Positions 17,688 to 27,600 of a DNA stretch of 39,433 bases are shown here, piece by piece. A program made the position numbers and the translations under genes. This stretch comes from Planctomycetota bacterium (lineage in GTDB: Bacteria; Planctomycetota; Phycisphaerae; WQYP01): positions 1 through 39,433 of the forward strand of contig JAKBMM010000026.1 of assembly GCA_021831565.1 (NCBI GenBank), read 5' to 3'. The notes below the pieces were generated by a model. The model saw only the letters and a program-made list of their open reading frames with translations, was not told where the DNA came from and searched no databases. The first letter of the stretch is position 1. Each line of letters begins with the position of its first letter.

Positions 17688-20216
17688 TTATACTCCGCTT
17701 GGCCGCCCCGCGTCGATAACCCGTTGCACCAGGCTTCCGGGGGCGGTCGCCCGCCGGATGTCATTTCCCGCCAGCGCGGCCGGCAGCGCCCAGAGCATCA
17801 TGTTCTGATAGTAATCGGCCCCGTAGACGCGTTGGCCCGTCTGGCCATTCACAACGTTCGGCTGGGTCCAGGTGTAGCCCCACTGCACGCAAATCCCATC
17901 CAAACAGCGCTTCGCCAGACGCATGGCCAGCTCCTGCTGGCCGTTGTACGCATAAGTTGCCGCCAGCATAAAAACTTCCGGCGGGAAGTATCCGTACGTC
18001 CCGTATCCCACTGGTCCCGCCACCGGCTTGCCATCAGCCTGGGCGAAGTTCGCAGCGCCATAGCGGTCAATGGCCATACACGTATGCTTAATGGTGTCGA
18101 GCACCACCGGCACCCGGCTCTTCGCAAAGACCCCCGGCAAACCGTGGTACTCGGTCATCCATTGCCCGTCGAGCTGGTAGGCGAACACCCAATCCGACTT
18201 TTTATTCGTTTCCGGTTCGTAATAAGCCAGGTAATACTTACCCGCCCACAGCTTCGATTCCAAAAGTTCGCTTCCCTCCCGGATCCACGCGGCGCATTGC
18301 CGGGAAAATACCTTGTCTTGGATATGTTCGGCCATCCGGTTCGCCATCCGCAGCATCGCCAGATGAATCCCGCCCACGTGCGGCGTCATGCCAAACCAGC
18401 CATTGCCTTCAAACCAGTCCAAGCCGCCGCCCGGGGAGGAGTTCGGTTGCGTGGGGTTGCGGTCGCCCGCGGGCACGCTGATAATTCCTTCCGGTCCCGG
18501 ACGCAATTGCAAGGTGTACAACACCGCTTTTTTTATTGAAGGATAAAACTCGCGCAGTACGGCGTCACTGCCGGTGCGCTGCCAATACCGATCCAGCATA
18601 TCCACATAACAAGGACCGTTGAGCGTGTTCTGGTAGCCCGGCGACGGCGTGTCCATATCGGCGCCGTCGGTTGCCTGGTAGCCCTGGGCCGCCCCCGCCG
18701 TACAGCCGCCGAATACCCACGGCGGGGCGCCATTTTTAAATTGATACGCCTTATAGCCGCGCAGAGTCGATAGCGCCAGTTCCGGAAAAAAGTAAACCAC
18801 CGGCACATTGCCATAGAAACTGCAGGGAATGCACTCGATTTGCGGGCACTCGCGGGGGCATTCGTTCATCCCAAACAAGCCGTCCTGCGGTTTGCACCAA
18901 TCCCCCAGTGGTTTTTGCGCCACAGCCCAGTAGCCGGTCTTCGTGATCAGATGCAGAATGTTTACCAGCGACTCCCGCAGCCACTCCGGAACTTCTTCCG
19001 CTGTATAGATGGTTTGTTGCCAGGCCAGCACCCGCCGCAGCAATTCCTCATGTCGCTGCGCCACGGCAAGCGCCACGGCGGCGGCATCCTGGAACTGACG
19101 GGTGTACATGCGGCGGTAGCAGTTGTTTCCCTGCCCCTTCCAAATCGGCGAATACCATACCAGCACGATCCGCACAATCTTCTCTTCGCCGGGTTGCAGG
19201 TTCACGTCCACCGCCAGGGAGGCCCCCATCTCGTATTCCGCAGTCAGGGGGAGGCTGTTGGCTATCGCCTGCATTTGGATAGCTGTTGCATATTCGTAAC
19301 CATCAATCCATAACGGGCCGCCAAATCGAACCGGCTCCGCCCCGATCACACCCAGGGCGTATCCCGTGCCAGCAGGCGATCGCAGATGTAAACCGGAAAA
19401 CCCCTGGCTGGAGATCGGCTTCCGCTCCGCCGCGACCAAACCATTCATCACCGGGCGATTCACCGTAGGCCACCCGACATACTGGGGCTCCCGCAAACTG
19501 GTGGGCGAAATTTGCGCCTCCGCTTGCGTGGGCCCCGGAAAACTAAATCCTATGGTCGCCTTCTGCTGCTTCCGGGAAAGGTTGCGTACGTGCACCTCGA
19601 AAATTGCGGCCGGTATATTCGACGCGTCGACATCACCCGGGATAAACGGCGTCCACGCCCGCAATCCCACGCTCACGGGAGCCCCTGGCATATCGTACTC
19701 AAGGTCGGCTATGGGATAATGCCCCCAGTAAGCGATGTCGCTAGGCTGACTTACCACCGGCAGCGCCGCGGCCGCCGTGGATGGTGTGGTCAGCACCCAG
19801 CACGGACCGCCCGCCACGCTCACTCCCAGATACCCCGTTTGCAGTGGTCCCCGCGTCGGCACACCGGAGTTAAACAGCGTACAATAGCCAAACGTTCCGT
19901 CCGTTTGCAGGTCGATGCAACCCGTGGCCACCCCGCCCAATGGCATTCCATTGGGAACCACGTCATCCCGGCGATAGATGATCCCGCACGCCGGCTGCGA
20001 AAAGCCCGCGGCGCGAAACCGCGCCCATTGCTTGCCGGACACATCAGTCGGAAACAATGTCGGCCCCGTTTTTGCGCGATAAATTTTTTGGTCCACCGGC
20101 GCGTTGCCCGCACCATGGACACTTCCCTGGCGGACAGCGGCCAAGCCGCCGCCTGCGCCCACCGCACCAACCGCCGCCGCTCCCGCCAATCCCTGGAGAA
20201 ACTTTCGTCGATCCAT
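17688..20216 (-). CDS. Tat-exported GH116/DUF608-like glycoside hydrolase, paralogue B
   Basis: An 842-residue paralogue of the 12866-15379 protein with the same Tat signal (MDRRKFLQGLAG), the MPLGGVATGCIDLQTDGTFG motif and the C-terminal YGADYYQNMMLWALPAALAG. The putative nucleophile is E452 (GMNECPRE). E603 in LDWFEGNGW occupies the canonical acid/base position, with D600 nearby. It carries an extra loop around CTAGAAQGYQATDGADMD that copy A lacks. AGGAG lies 7 bases before ATG 20216, which decides the start; the 42-residue upstream extension is not supported. It is separated from the GH-D gene by about 220 bases that contain no recognisable gene. Confidence 0.87.
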   Translation of the reverse strand: MDRRKFLQGLAGAAAVGAVGAGGGLAAVRQGSVHGAGNAPVDQKIYRAKTGPTLFPTDVSGKQWARFRAAGFSQPACGIIYRRDDVVPNGMPLGGVATGCIDLQTDGTFGYCTLFNSGVPTRGPLQTGYLGVSVAGGPCWVLTTPSTAAAALPVVSQPSDIAYWGHYPIADLEYDMPGAPVSVGLRAWTPFIPGDVDASNIPAAIFEVHVRNLSRKQQKATIGFSFPGPTQAEAQISPTSLREPQYVGWPTVNRPVMNGLVAAERKPISSQGFSGLHLRSPAGTGYALGVIGAEPVRFGGPLWIDGYEYATAIQMQAIANSLPLTAEYEMGASLAVDVNLQPGEEKIVRIVLVWYSPIWKGQGNNCYRRMYTRQFQDAAAVALAVAQRHEELLRRVLAWQQTIYTAEEVPEWLRESLVNILHLITKTGYWAVAQKPLGDWCKPQDGLFGMNECPRECPQIECIPCSFYGNVPVVYFFPELALSTLRGYKAYQFKNGAPPWVFGGCTAGAAQGYQATDGADMDTPSPGYQNTLNGPCYVDMLDRYWQRTGSDAVLREFYPSIKKAVLYTLQLRPGPEGIISVPAGDRNPTQPNSSPGGGLDWFEGNGWFGMTPHVGGIHLAMLRMANRMAEHIQDKVFSRQCAAWIREGSELLESKLWAGKYYLAYYEPETNKKSDWVFAYQLDGQWMTEYHGLPGVFAKSRVPVVLDTIKHTCMAIDRYGAANFAQADGKPVAGPVGYGTYGYFPPEVFMLAATYAYNGQQELAMRLAKRCLDGICVQWGYTWTQPNVVNGQTGQRVYGADYYQNMMLWALPAALAGNDIRRATAPGSLVQRVIDAGRPSGV

Positions 20217-20437
20217 TTTGTATCTCCTAAATAAAGCATGACGCCGTCGGCCAAGTCTGCTTGCGGCCTTTGCCATGTTCCCAAGTGGCACGGTCCATAA
20301 ACTCTTCGTATGGAACGCTACCAGATGCGAGCGGCGCGCCAATGCGCATTTTTGTCAAATACCTGCGTTTTTTAAGCAAGCGTTATTGAGACTTCCATAT
20401 CTCTTTCCCGCCACTTGCGTGTGAAACGCACGCCCGG

Positions 20438-22678
20438 TTACGCCGCAAAAAACAGCAGCTCGGATCGCACCGCGGCGGTGGCCGAGATCGTCAGGCCCTC
20501 GCGGGTGAGGGCCGCGCCGCGCAGCAACTGCCGCCGGCCGGTGTTGTCACTCGTGACGCGATACGTCAACCGCGGATCTAAACCCGCGGGCGCGAAATGG
20601 CAGGTAGAAGGACCGGCTGCGTTTAATTGGATAAATATAGCCCAGCCGTGCCGGCGATCAGGCGCTACGAACTCCAGGGCCAGCCAATCACCCGAGTCGA
20701 CCCCGCCGGTGGCGTTGATCGGCGCATGATGGTAGACGAGGCAGGTAGCCAGCAGGGGTCGGATGAAACGCTTATAAAACGTAGCGTAATGCAGAAGCTT
20801 GCGTCGCACCTCCGCCGACATCTTCTCCAGACTCTCCGGCAACATCCCGTTAAAGAGCATCGGAGTATTGCCCAGGGCGTACGTGGCGCGCAAGATCGTC
20901 TCGTAGTCGGGCTGATTCGAGCCGGACATACCATTGGGAAAAACCAGTGTTTCAGACGGCAAACAGGTGCTGACACCGTTAAGTATCTCGTAACCGGACG
21001 GACAACTTGCGTCATCGGTTACATAATTTTCGTTGAACGCTCCGGCGGTCGCGAGGTCCAGTCGCGTGCCGCCCGCCGATGCCTGCTGGAGAATCAGCTC
21101 CGGATGACGCCGCCGCGCGCGGTGGAAGGCGTCGTAAAAAACTTCATACTGACGCCAGTAGTCGCATTCCAGGAATCCATGTCGCAATGTGGACGGACCG
21201 TCGCCCAGGAGCGGTGCGTTGAAATCGTGCCGGTACAGGTCCAGCCGATAGAAATCAATTACCTGGTTCAGGGTCTGATTAAAGTACTCGGCTGCCGCCG
21301 GAATCGTGAGGTTGACAATCTTCTGGGGTTCGATGAACCAATCTGGATGTTGCTTGTAGACCGCGCTTTCGGCCCACCCGCCGATGGAGGCCCCGAATGC
21401 GCTGTAGCCGCGCCGCCCGCCTTCCAGCTCAAAGTAAAGCCCAAATAACATTCCCTTTTGGTGCGCGTATTTGCGGACGGGAGACAGCCCGTGGGGAAAA
21501 CGCCTGGCGTCCGGCTTCAACCAATCGCCGTAAGTACCGGTCCACAGCGCGTCCAAGATGAAGACTTCCAGACCGGCCGCGGCGGCGACATCAATACATT
21601 TCTTGACATTGGTCTCATCGAAGGCCGCGCCCTTGCACACGGAAAGAGGCTGATCACCAGGCAACAGATATTGGCTGCGGTAGGCTCTTTGCGGGTTAAG
21701 CGAAGGGACGACGGAGCGGCGCACGTGCGCCTGCATCGCCTGCACCGCCGCGTCGAAAGTTCCCTGCAGGTAGGCCAGATGCGTCGCCGGCGTGGTTACG
21801 GTTTCGCCGGCCGCCAGCACGCGCAGCGCATGATACGCCGCCGGCCCCATCTGAAAGGTCAACCCCCCGGCCCCCCGGTCGAATGCAATCCGAAAATTCA
21901 CCGGCCAGCCCATCTGGGCGAAGATGTATTCACCCCGCCGTGTGTGCTGCAAAAGAAAATAGGGCTTTTGATAAGTCAAGCCATGCGTCTGCTCCAAAAC
22001 GGTCTTGCCGGGCTGCAGCGGCGACCATTGAAGCCAGCCCGCCCATTGCGGCAGCCAACGTGTGGGGTGGCCGAGTTTCACCGCCTCACCCACATCCCCC
22101 TCCCACAGCCGCCCTGACCAGGGGCATAGCTCGGTAAGCGCATTGGCATGATCGGCCAGATTGGTGATCTCCAGCCAACGCGTCAGAACCGGCGTTCCAT
22201 CTAGCAGGGTAAGCAACCTGACCCGGAGCGCCTGCGCGGGATTTTCCAGTTCCACCGCAAATACTGTCGCCCCAGCCTTCGCTCCCGGAACCTCCCGCCC
22301 GGAGACCCATTGCCAGCCCGAAACAACCTTAGTCCCCGGCTGCTGCGGCGGCGTGGGCTTTGTCTTGATCCCAATGGCAAACGCATCGGCAATCCGCCAA
22401 GCCACCCCGGCCGGCGCCGCGCCCGTGGCGCTCCAAAACTTCGTCACCCAGCGACCGCCGACCAACCCCTCGACATACACAGTCCGCCCCGAAGCATAAT
22501 GCACTTCGGGACCTTGCGCCGTGTGGCGGACGGAAACGTCCATGTGCGGTATCGTACGCGCGGCATAATCCGTAAACGGCCCACATAGTTCCGTAACGGA
22601 TGGAGCCTTTCGCAAGCCCAATGCCGCCACGCCGCCAACGGCCAAATTCTGGAGCGCTTCTCGGCGATTGAGTTGCAT
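20438..22678 (-). CDS. Exported clan GH-D (GH36/GH27-like) alpha-galactosidase-like protein
   Basis: A 746-residue protein with an N-terminal Tat-like signal (LNRREALQNLAVGGVAALG). It has an N-terminal beta-supersandwich (residues about 40-330), a TIM barrel and a C-terminal beta domain, the GH36 layout. The likely nucleophile is D485 in LYRHDFNAP. The likely acid/base is D541 in SAGGTRLDLATAG, followed by VTDDA, matching the family pattern of a Gly-Gly-x-Arg-x-Asp motif and a later acidic pair. GH-D enzymes remove terminal alpha-galactose, alpha-N-acetylgalactosamine or related residues; the exact sugar is unclear. AGGGGA upstream of ATG 22678 supports the start. It is the first structural gene after the regulator, with a 305-base control region between them. 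Confidence 0.83.
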   Translation of the reverse strand: MQLNRREALQNLAVGGVAALGLRKAPSVTELCGPFTDYAARTIPHMDVSVRHTAQGPEVHYASGRTVYVEGLVGGRWVTKFWSATGAAPAGVAWRIADAFAIGIKTKPTPPQQPGTKVVSGWQWVSGREVPGAKAGATVFAVELENPAQALRVRLLTLLDGTPVLTRWLEITNLADHANALTELCPWSGRLWEGDVGEAVKLGHPTRWLPQWAGWLQWSPLQPGKTVLEQTHGLTYQKPYFLLQHTRRGEYIFAQMGWPVNFRIAFDRGAGGLTFQMGPAAYHALRVLAAGETVTTPATHLAYLQGTFDAAVQAMQAHVRRSVVPSLNPQRAYRSQYLLPGDQPLSVCKGAAFDETNVKKCIDVAAAAGLEVFILDALWTGTYGDWLKPDARRFPHGLSPVRKYAHQKGMLFGLYFELEGGRRGYSAFGASIGGWAESAVYKQHPDWFIEPQKIVNLTIPAAAEYFNQTLNQVIDFYRLDLYRHDFNAPLLGDGPSTLRHGFLECDYWRQYEVFYDAFHRARRRHPELILQQASAGGTRLDLATAGAFNENYVTDDASCPSGYEILNGVSTCLPSETLVFPNGMSGSNQPDYETILRATYALGNTPMLFNGMLPESLEKMSAEVRRKLLHYATFYKRFIRPLLATCLVYHHAPINATGGVDSGDWLALEFVAPDRRHGWAIFIQLNAAGPSTCHFAPAGLDPRLTYRVTSDNTGRRQLLRGAALTREGLTISATAAVRSELLFFAA

Positions 22679-22849
22679 GTTTGTTCCCCTGGTCTGAGCA
22701 GGAAATTTTCCCTGTGCGGCGGCGCTTGGCAATTTCTTTGGCCAAGGCGGACTATCTAAACCTGCCTGCCGGGCGTATAATCCCGGCGCGATGGGAAACG
22801 CCGGCTAAAAAATCGCCACGTTCCGCAAGTCGCAACCTTGCATGCTGAA

Positions 22850-22903
22850 TTTATATCCCGCAAAGACCTGGAACAATGCGTATTTTCGTCATACGATTTC
22901 GTC
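22850..22903 (-). promoter_or_regulatory. Candidate operator/promoter for the glycosidase operon
   Basis: The 305-base gap 22679-22983 between the regulator and the GH36-like gene has no gene. It contains a TATAAA-like -10 on the minus strand (22850-22855) with a weak TTGTTC -35 at a short 15-base spacing. Just upstream are a 5-bp inverted repeat CGTAT...ATACG (22879-22895) and TTTCGTC repeated directly at 22884-22890 and 22897-22903, a 13-base period. Direct repeats abutting a poor -35 are typical of AraC/XylR-type activator sites. The assignment rests on position and pattern only. Confidence 0.35.
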
Positions 22904-22983
22904 TTTTTATCACGTATTAGACTTCCCGATGGTCCGAGGCATGGCCGCTCCAGGTCATGGGGCTTGTAGCATCAATCGCTAAG

Positions 22984-24177
22984 TCAGGCGACTGGCCGCG
23001 GTCGCTGACGGACTCCCCCCGGCGTTTGGCCAAGCCTGCGCTTGAACAGCGAGTTCAAATGGGACGCGGTCGCAATCCCCACTTGTTTGGCGATCTGTTC
23101 CAGCGACAAGCCGGTTTTCCGCAGAAGTTCCTGGGCCCGAAACAGACGGATGCGGAGGATTTCCTCTTTCGGCGAACGATTCAAATGCCGGCGGAAACCG
23201 CGTTCCAGAGTGCTGCGCGAAACGTTCATGTCCTGGTCCGCCAGATGTTCCAGCACCTGCCCCACGTCGATGCCCTCGCAGGCATGCAGGTGAATGAAAC
23301 GCACCGCTTCGGCCACATAACGGTCCGCCACCATCAGCGTCTGCGTTGAGGTCCGCTCCACCACCCCTTCCGGCGGAAACACGCGCAGAGTGCTCGGGCG
23401 TTCGCCGGTTTGAATCATCTTCTCCAGCAGCACCATAGCTTCAAAGCCGATTCGTACCGCGGCCTGTTGCACGCTGCTCAGGGACGGATTGGAAAGCTCG
23501 CAGAGCGTTTGGTTGTTGTCCACGCCCAGCACGCCCACCTCGTCCGGAACGCGGATTCCCTGGCGCCGGCACGCGGCGAGCACCACCAGACCGCAGGCGT
23601 CGTTACAGGCCATCACGCCGCATGGTTTGGGCAAGGACCGAACCCACACATCCACGTCCCGGTGCCGGAGCATGGAAGTAGTTTCAATCTCGGAGGTGAT
23701 CAAATCACTGGAAGCAGGTCCGGTTTCATGGACCGCCGGTACATAGCCACGCCGTCCCAGGTACGCGACAAATTGATCCCGCCGCGGCGCGGACCACGAA
23801 ACGGAGGCAAATCCGCAAAAGGCAAAATGCCGAAGGCCACGGCTAAGAAAATGCTCCGCCGCCATCCGGGCGATGACACTCTCATCGCTCAAAATGCGGG
23901 GAATCCCGGGGGCTGCGTAACGGCAGGAGAGATTGACCACCGGCAGCTTCAGGGAAACAAGTTGATCGAGAAGCCGGCGGTTTTCGATACGGGCAATCAC
24001 ACCGTCACAATTTTTTCGCGTTAACCAGGCGGGAATATCGCCGGCAAGACTCCGGACCGGATCGAGTATCGTCCACTTGGGGTGTATCCGCAAATACTGC
24101 CCCACGCCGCGCAGCAGCATACCTCCGTAGCCACGCGAGGATTCCACCAGCAACGCCACAGTGAATTCTGATCGCAT
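22984..24177 (-). CDS. XylR-type transcriptional regulator (LacI-like sensor + AraC HTH)
   Basis: A 397-residue protein. Residues 1-270 form a periplasmic-binding-protein-like sugar sensor (VALLVESSRGYGGMLLRGV at the start; GVMACNDACG and DEVGVLGVDN later). Residues about 290-390 form an AraC-type double helix-turn-helix (SRSTLERGFRRHLNRSP, LSLEQIAKQVGIATASHLNS). This is the architecture of E. coli XylR, an activator that binds its sugar directly. Start 24177 is chosen because MRSEFTVALLVESSR matches the usual family N-terminus; an alternative ATG at 24222 adds 15 residues, and neither has an ideal ribosome site. It lies at the head of the minus-strand catabolic cluster and probably senses the released sugar. 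Confidence 0.88.
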   Translation of the reverse strand: MRSEFTVALLVESSRGYGGMLLRGVGQYLRIHPKWTILDPVRSLAGDIPAWLTRKNCDGVIARIENRRLLDQLVSLKLPVVNLSCRYAAPGIPRILSDESVIARMAAEHFLSRGLRHFAFCGFASVSWSAPRRDQFVAYLGRRGYVPAVHETGPASSDLITSEIETTSMLRHRDVDVWVRSLPKPCGVMACNDACGLVVLAACRRQGIRVPDEVGVLGVDNNQTLCELSNPSLSSVQQAAVRIGFEAMVLLEKMIQTGERPSTLRVFPPEGVVERTSTQTLMVADRYVAEAVRFIHLHACEGIDVGQVLEHLADQDMNVSRSTLERGFRRHLNRSPKEEILRIRLFRAQELLRKTGLSLEQIAKQVGIATASHLNSLFKRRLGQTPGGVRQRPRPVA

Positions 24178-24209
24178 ATCTTGTTGATGCCTCAAGGCAC
24201 TGTTGCTTC

Positions 24210-24413
24210 CTATTCTAACCATTTTTTGACCGTGTTTGGCCGCGGCAATATTTCGTAACCGTTCCGGATGTTTTTTGCGTACATCCCTGCGGGCACGGGT
24301 TTTCCCGAGACACGCAGCCGCGTGGTGGAATCCAACAGCCGTTTTTCGTCCACCTCCGGGCGGCTTTTCACGGTCGTGGATGGTAATAGAGTGGTGGTTG
24401 GATTACGAGGCAT
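24210..24413 (-). CDS. Small hypothetical protein
   Basis: A 67-residue reading frame just upstream of the regulator, starting with ATG and ending 32 bases before the regulator start. The composition is protein-like but low in hydrophobic residues (RLRVSGKPVPAGMYAKNIRN; C-terminus VKKWLE). No ribosome-binding site is evident, and an overlapping plus-strand frame of 110 codons also exists, so it could be chance. No family is recognised. Confidence 0.25.
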   Translation of the reverse strand: MPRNPTTTLLPSTTVKSRPEVDEKRLLDSTTRLRVSGKPVPAGMYAKNIRNGYEILPRPNTVKKWLE

Positions 24414-24606
24414 GATGGTTTACGGTTACGGAAGGACGGCCGTGGATTTCTATCCACGGCTGCGGGGGATGGCGACCATGGGGCAACCGCGAGGATCGCA
24501 ATCCCGCGGCCGTTTTGTGCGCCGCCGTGAACGGTTACCGGGCACGCGTGTGACGCGCCGGCCTCCCGATAGCCATCGGGATCGGGACTATGGATGGTGA
24601 GAGGTT
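24414..24606. other. Gene-free stretch with hairpins between mfd 3' end and regulator side
   Basis: No convincing gene. A perfect 9-bp stem GCCGTGGAT/ATCCACGGC with a TTCT loop spans 24439-24460. CCCGAT/ATCGGG (24565-24580) forms a second short palindrome. Neither has a T-run on the minus strand after the mfd stop, so termination there may be factor-dependent or absent. Confidence 0.4.
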
Positions 24607-27600
24607 CTAAGAACCTGCCGGCCGGGACGGGCTGGTGGCGGCGGATTTGTTCCCGTGTCGGGAATTATTTTCGGGCTTGGGCACAAGCAGATTCCGCAAC
24701 AGAGTCAGCAGCGTATCACCATCGAAATACGCCGGCGGCAGGCGAAGATGGATCGACTTGTGGTCCACCGGCCGCACCGATCCCGGAGCCTTGCTCAACA
24801 GCGGTCCGAGTTTGGACAAATCTTCCAGTGCAAAGATCAAGTCCGGCTTGCGGCTGATGATGCTTTGGATACTCCAGTCCGCGGCGGCGATACGCAACTC
24901 GGTAAGCGCGAAGAGCGTTTCGGCCGCCTTGGGTAAAGGACCGAAGGCGTCGATAACGTCCTGCCGCAGCAATTCAAGCGTTTGCAGGTTATGGCAGCAC
25001 GAAAGCCGGCGATACAGGTCCATACGCTGTTTTTCGCCACCGACATAAGCGCGCGGCAGACCACCGGTGATGCCGATATCCATGTTCACCTCCGGCGGCT
25101 TATCCAGCGGCAAATTCTTCACCCGCTTTACCGCCTGCGCCAACAACTGGCAATAAAGTTCGTAACCAACGGCGGAAATATGTCCCGACTGTTCCTGTCC
25201 GAGCAAATTGCCCGCCCCCCGTATTTCCAGGTCGCGTAGCGCGATCTTAAAGCCCGCCCCCAGCGAGGCGTATTCCTCCATGGCCTTGAGGCGTTTGGCG
25301 GCGGGACCACTGATAACCTTGTCCGGGCTTAACACCAGGTAGCAGTAAGCGCGATGCCGGGAACGTCCCACGCGCCCGCGAAGCTGGTGCAGATCGCTTA
25401 GGCCGAAGTTTTCCGCCTCGTGAATGAAAATGGTGTTGGCGGAAGGAATATCCAGCCCGCTCTCAATGATGGTGGTGGATACGAGAATGTCCGCCTGGCG
25501 GTTGACAAACCGATGCATGATATCTTCGAGTTCGTGATCGGGCATTTGCCCGTGACCAATGACAATACGGGCCGTGGGCGCCAACCGCCGCACCTGGTCG
25601 GCGATGGTCTGAATATTCCAGACGCGGTTATGCACGAAATACACCTGGCCGCCGCGGGCCAACTCCCGTTCCACGGCCTGCTTGATCCGTTGCGGATCCC
25701 AGGGAATCACTTCCGTCACGACGCTGCGGCGGTCGGCCGGCGGGGTGGCGAGGTTGGAAATGTCGCGGATACCCAGCAGACTCATGTGCAGGGTGCGGGG
25801 TATGGGCGTGGCCGTCATGGTCAACACGTCCACGGTCAACCGCAGACGTTTGAGCCGTTCCTTGTGTTCCACGCCGAAACGCTGCTCTTCATCGATAACC
25901 ACCAGCCCCAGATCGGCGAATCGCACATCGTGACTGATAAGCCGATGCGTGCCAATGAGTACGTCCACCTGTCCCCGGGCGGTGCGCGCGATAATGTCAC
26001 GGAACTGCCCGGGCGTTTTGAAACGTGAAATACTCTCCACCACGAACGGATAATCGGCCATGCGCTGGCGAAATGTGTTTTCATGCTGCTCCACCAGCAC
26101 GGTGGTGGGCGCCAGAATGGCCACCTGCTTGCCGGATTCGCACACTTTGAAGGCGCTGCGGATGGCCAACTCCGTCTTTCCGTAGCCCACGTCTCCGCAT
26201 AACAGGCGGTCCATGGGCCGGGGCTTGCGTAAATCGTTTTTGATTTCACCGATGCAGATCACCTGATCCGGGGTCGGCTCAAAAGGAAAGGCGTTCTCAA
26301 ATTCCTTCATCCAGAGCGTATCTTCCGGATAAGCCACGCCGGGGAATTGTTCGCGCGCGGCCTGCGTTTCGAGCATTTCTGCGGCAAGTTTTTCGACCGC
26401 CTCGGAAACTTTTTCCTTCTGCCGCGACCACATCGTTCCGCCCAGAGTCGACAGCGGAGGACGGCCCTGGGCGCCGCCGACGTATTTCTGCACCAGGTGA
26501 ATCTGCGTGATCGGCACGTGCAGAGTGGCTTGCCGGGCAAACGCCAGCGTAAGGTATTCCACGGATCGCCCGTCGCGGTTCAAGTTCGTCACGCCCTGGT
26601 ACTGGGCGATGCCGTGTTGCACGTGCACCACGTAATCGCCCGCCCGCAAGTCGAGAAAATAATCAATGGGTCGGGCGCCCTGGATGCTCCGCAGGCGTCG
26701 CTTCAGGTGGTAACGGTGGAACAACTCATGATGGCCCAGGAGCACGAGCCATTGCCCGGAATCGCCATCGTCACTATCGGCGCCGGCAGCGGACTTGTCC
26801 GGCGCGGTCGATTCCGTTTCGGAAAGCCGCCAGCGAAAACCCATCGCCAAATCGCCGATGAGAATGGTTACTTTTTCCATGATGTCGGGATGTTTTACAT
26901 GCAGCAGATCAGTCAGACGGATGCGCTCTGAGGCATTCCGGCATACCACCACCACCTGGTGTCGCCGGGCCAAGACCGCAAGTTCCGCCAGCGCCGCGTC
27001 TGGCTGGGTGTCGAATTGCGCCACGGACCGGCAAGGCAGGCGGAGGACCGAATCGCCGGGGGGATCAAACCGGTGTATTTCGGCCCAGGCGAATTTCCGC
27101 GCCTGACGAAACACGGCCTCCGGTGGATAGACGCCGCGGGCATCCGCCAGGCGGTCAAAATAGCCGCGGCCCTGCTCCTGGATTTCCGCCGGTTCGATAA
27201 ACCAGATAATCGTATCTTCCGGCAGCCAGGAAAGAAAACTCACCGTTCTTTCATGGGGCCAGGCGGCGTTTTTTCCCAGGGCGGCCAGACGCAAAACGTC
27301 GATATCCCGTGTCGGCCCAAGAGTTTCCAGATCGAAACCGCATATTCGCTCGATCTTGTCTGCGAAGAAATGAATCCGCACCGGCTGCGGCTCGCCGGCG
27401 GCCCAGACGTCGAGGATTTCGCCGCGGGCGGCAAAATCGCCGGGATTCTCCACCGCTTCCAGGCGAGTATAACCATGCGCCGCAAGCCACGTGAGCAAGG
27501 CGTCGCGGCCGGGCACGAGAGCCCCCTTGGGGAGTGCGACCAATTCCTCGGATAGAAGTTCGCGGTCGGGGCAGGGCTGCATCAGCGCCGGGATGGGAGC

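Noticed and set aside
12866-20216. The two GH116 paralogues as an IS-mediated composite repeat
   Set aside because: No inverted repeats, target duplications or transposase flank them; tandem duplication with conversion explains the pattern.
20353-20358. TTGACA on the minus strand upstream of GH116 paralogue B as an internal promoter
   Set aside because: No -10-like hexamer is found at 15-19 bases, so a promoter is not supported.
24268-24600. 110-codon plus-strand frame between the regulator and mfd
   Set aside because: Arg/Gly-rich, antisense to another open frame, crosses hairpins, no ribosome site or recognisable motif.
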